Below are positions 6,120-7,284 of a DNA stretch of 7,284 nt, piece after piece. Each line of letters starts with the position of its first letter. Positions within the stretch are counted from its first letter, which is position 1. The DNA lies in contig JADFIX010000169.1 of the NCBI GenBank assembly GCA_022566435.1, positions 1 through 7,284 of the forward strand. The letters run 5' to 3'. The notes under the pieces were generated by a model that did no database searches, was not told the DNA's origin, and saw nothing but the letters and a program-made list of their open reading frames with translations. Source of the stretch: Planctomycetota bacterium (GTDB taxonomy: Bacteria > Planctomycetota > Phycisphaerae > UBA1845). The position numbers and the translations under genes are program-made.

Positions 6120-7157
6120 TCATGCGCAAAGATCGCCGATCTCGCGTTCGATGAGCCTAAAACGCTCCTTAACCTCGTCACCCGCATAAAAAGCAAGCAT
6201 GTCTTCCTTGGTGAGGGTTCCTTCGGCGAGGAACTTGATAAGGTAGCGCTGATTGAATTCAGCGAGAAGGATCCCCTTCTCAATCTGCGCGAGGATCTGT
6301 TTCATATTGTCGATATTGGCGGTAACGAGGTGCTTCACCAGCGCCATGTCGCGCGCATCTTTGATCAGCCGGTTCACGATGATCTTCAGGACATCGGTGT
6401 CGAGCTCGAGTGTCTTTGCGTTGAGCGCGATGTCGCGCGCGAGCATGTAGGCGATGGCGAGATTGCGATAATCGCCCTTCTGAGAGTCGATGATCGCGAT
6501 CAGCCCGATACCGGGCAGGAACTTCAGGTCCTGCACGGCGACCAGGATACTGTTGTCGACGAGCGAGGCGTCGAAGACGATAATCCCGGCCTGGCCGTCG
6601 CGATTGGCCTGCGCTTCGAGGAGCTGGCTCCAGGCGGTGTCCGCCTTCTTGGTGAAGATGTCCTTGGTCTGGATGTCACCGAGGCGGATACTCTTGTCGA
6701 ATTTGCACTCGATTGCGATCCGCTTGCCGCTGTCGCCGGCGAGATGGCAGACTATGTCGCCGGTCTTGTTGCGGCGGATCGTACCGGCGCGGTCGCCGGT
6801 CAGTTCGATCCGGTCACCGATTTTCTGCCGATCGAAAAACTCGGACAGAAAGTCGGCGATATCGGTCTCGGCGAGCACGCCCTTCACCGCGGACCGGTAG
6901 AACAGCTCCTTCTTCATGTCGAAGATGAGTTTCAGGCTTTCGAGCTCAGTCCCGAGCTCGTTCGCGGTTCGCGAGAGGAAGCTCGAAAGCCGATCCTCCA
7001 TGAGCGCCAGAACACCGATGTAGAGCGCCTTGTGGAGCTGCTCGTCGCGATCAGCGGCGGGAAGCTTGTTGAAGAACTCGAACAGGATCTTGTTGTCGAC
7101 CTCGAAGGCACCGAACTGAACGCGACTGTTTTTCTGATCGAGGCTGACGAGCGGCAT
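6120..7157 (-). CDS. PD-(D/E)XK nuclease-like protein
   Basis: I do not recognise a named family for this 345-residue protein, but the core looks like a PD-(D/E)XK nuclease. D134 in NKTGDIVCHL is followed by GKRIAIECKFD with E150 and K152, and then by a helix with WSQLLEAQANR (176-186) and the strand GIIVFDASL. Residues 1-110 are mainly helical and may dimerise or bind a partner (LHKALYIGVLALMEDRLSSF). Residues 255-345 are helical again (KIIVNRLIKDARDMALVKHL, then MKQILAQIEKGILLAEFNQR). No signal peptide or membrane segment is seen. ATG 7155-7157 follows the upstream stop after one base, and AAGG inside the end of that gene is its ribosome binding site, so both are one operon. The D-ExK arrangement suggests DNA cleavage, possibly in restriction or phage defence; that is inference. 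The frame is intact. Confidence 0.65.
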   Translation of the reverse strand: MPLVSLDQKNSRVQFGAFEVDNKILFEFFNKLPAADRDEQLHKALYIGVLALMEDRLSSFLSRTANELGTELESLKLIFDMKKELFYRSAVKGVLAETDIADFLSEFFDRQKIGDRIELTGDRAGTIRRNKTGDIVCHLAGDSGKRIAIECKFDKSIRLGDIQTKDIFTKKADTAWSQLLEAQANRDGQAGIIVFDASLVDNSILVAVQDLKFLPGIGLIAIIDSQKGDYRNLAIAYMLARDIALNAKTLELDTDVLKIIVNRLIKDARDMALVKHLVTANIDNMKQILAQIEKGILLAEFNQRYLIKFLAEGTLTKEDMLAFYAGDEVKERFRLIEREIGDLCA

Positions 7158-7158
7158 C

Positions 7159-7284
7159 TTAAACCTTGCTGTAACGATAATGACCCTTGATGGACGCCGC
7201 GAGGAATTCCCCCTTCGATCCGGCCTGATCGAAGGCCTGCGCTATCTGCGGCGGCACCTCATAGTAATGATAGCGGCCGCCGTT
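7159..7284 (-). CDS. KTSC domain protein, C-terminal 41 residues (gene runs off the window)
   Basis: The last 41 residues read GRYHYYEVPPQIAQAFDQA, SKGEFLAASIKGHYRYSKV and stop. This is the pattern of the KTSC domain: an aromatic YxYYxVP strand, an SKG turn, and a final YRY strand. KTSC is a small domain also found at the C-terminus of some lysyl-tRNA synthetases; its role is unknown. Only the 3' end is present, so I cannot tell a stand-alone KTSC protein from a larger one. The TAA (7159-7161) is one base from the ATG of the nuclease-like gene, so the two are co-transcribed and probably translationally coupled. Confidence 0.7.
   Translation of the reverse strand, partial: NGGRYHYYEVPPQIAQAFDQAGSKGEFLAASIKGHYRYSKV

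Noticed and set aside
5908..6129. 73-residue minus-strand frame between the DUF5677 and nuclease genes
   Set aside because: It overlaps the end of the nuclease gene, its composition is Arg/Pro-rich and patternless, and it reads through several inverted repeats.
6330..7190. Long plus-strand frame (286 residues) opposite the nuclease gene
   Set aside because: It is the antisense shadow of the nuclease gene: acidic, valine- and leucine-rich without domain patterns, whereas the minus strand shows a nuclease core and operon spacing.

Overview
The window is an accessory, island-like stretch of bacterial DNA with two halves of different character. The left part (about 1-3,020) looks planctomycete-like: the recombinase fragment has the wording typical of planctomycete tyrosine recombinases (ELARHSDVRMTMKYAHIG), and clear Shine-Dalgarno sites are rare. 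The right part (about 3,400-7,284) is more GC-rich and its proteins read like alphaproteobacterial (sphingomonad/rhizobial type) ones. This taxonomic reading is from memory of the families, not from a search. Either the island is a mosaic, or the contig joins two sources somewhere between about 3,020 and 3,418.

Layout. 82-906 (-): a carbon-nitrogen hydrolase (nitrilase superfamily) with all three catalytic residues but an in-frame TGA at codon 10. 921-1316 (-): the last part of a tyrosine recombinase, whose non-catalytic tail is made of stacked inverted repeats (999-1153). 1214-1693 (-): a coiled-coil protein whose 3' end runs into the recombinase fragment, probably a deletion scar. 1694-1890: promoter region of the next operon, with two similar motifs 31 bp apart. 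1891-3360 (+): an AbiE type IV toxin-antitoxin pair; the antitoxin AbiEi is intact and overlaps by 4 bases the toxin AbiEii, which carries a one-base insertion between its catalytic motifs. 3418-4258 (+): a DUF3883 nuclease-fold protein with a one-base insertion in a T run near its start. 4514-5854 (+): a DUF5677 protein. 6120-7157 (-): a PD-(D/E)XK nuclease-like protein, preceded with one base between them by the end of a KTSC-domain gene (7159-7284, -) that runs off the window.

How it fits together. A decayed integration module, an abortive-infection type toxin-antitoxin pair, two restriction-endonuclease-fold proteins and a DUF5677 protein in about 6 kb is the composition expected of a defence island. 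Nothing here proves that the right-hand genes act as one system: the DUF5677 and nuclease genes converge and must be transcribed separately. The least explained unit is the KTSC + nuclease gene pair. Three otherwise well-conserved genes each carry one simple lesion (one stop, two single-base insertions), so the first thing to settle is whether these are sequencing errors or real decay.
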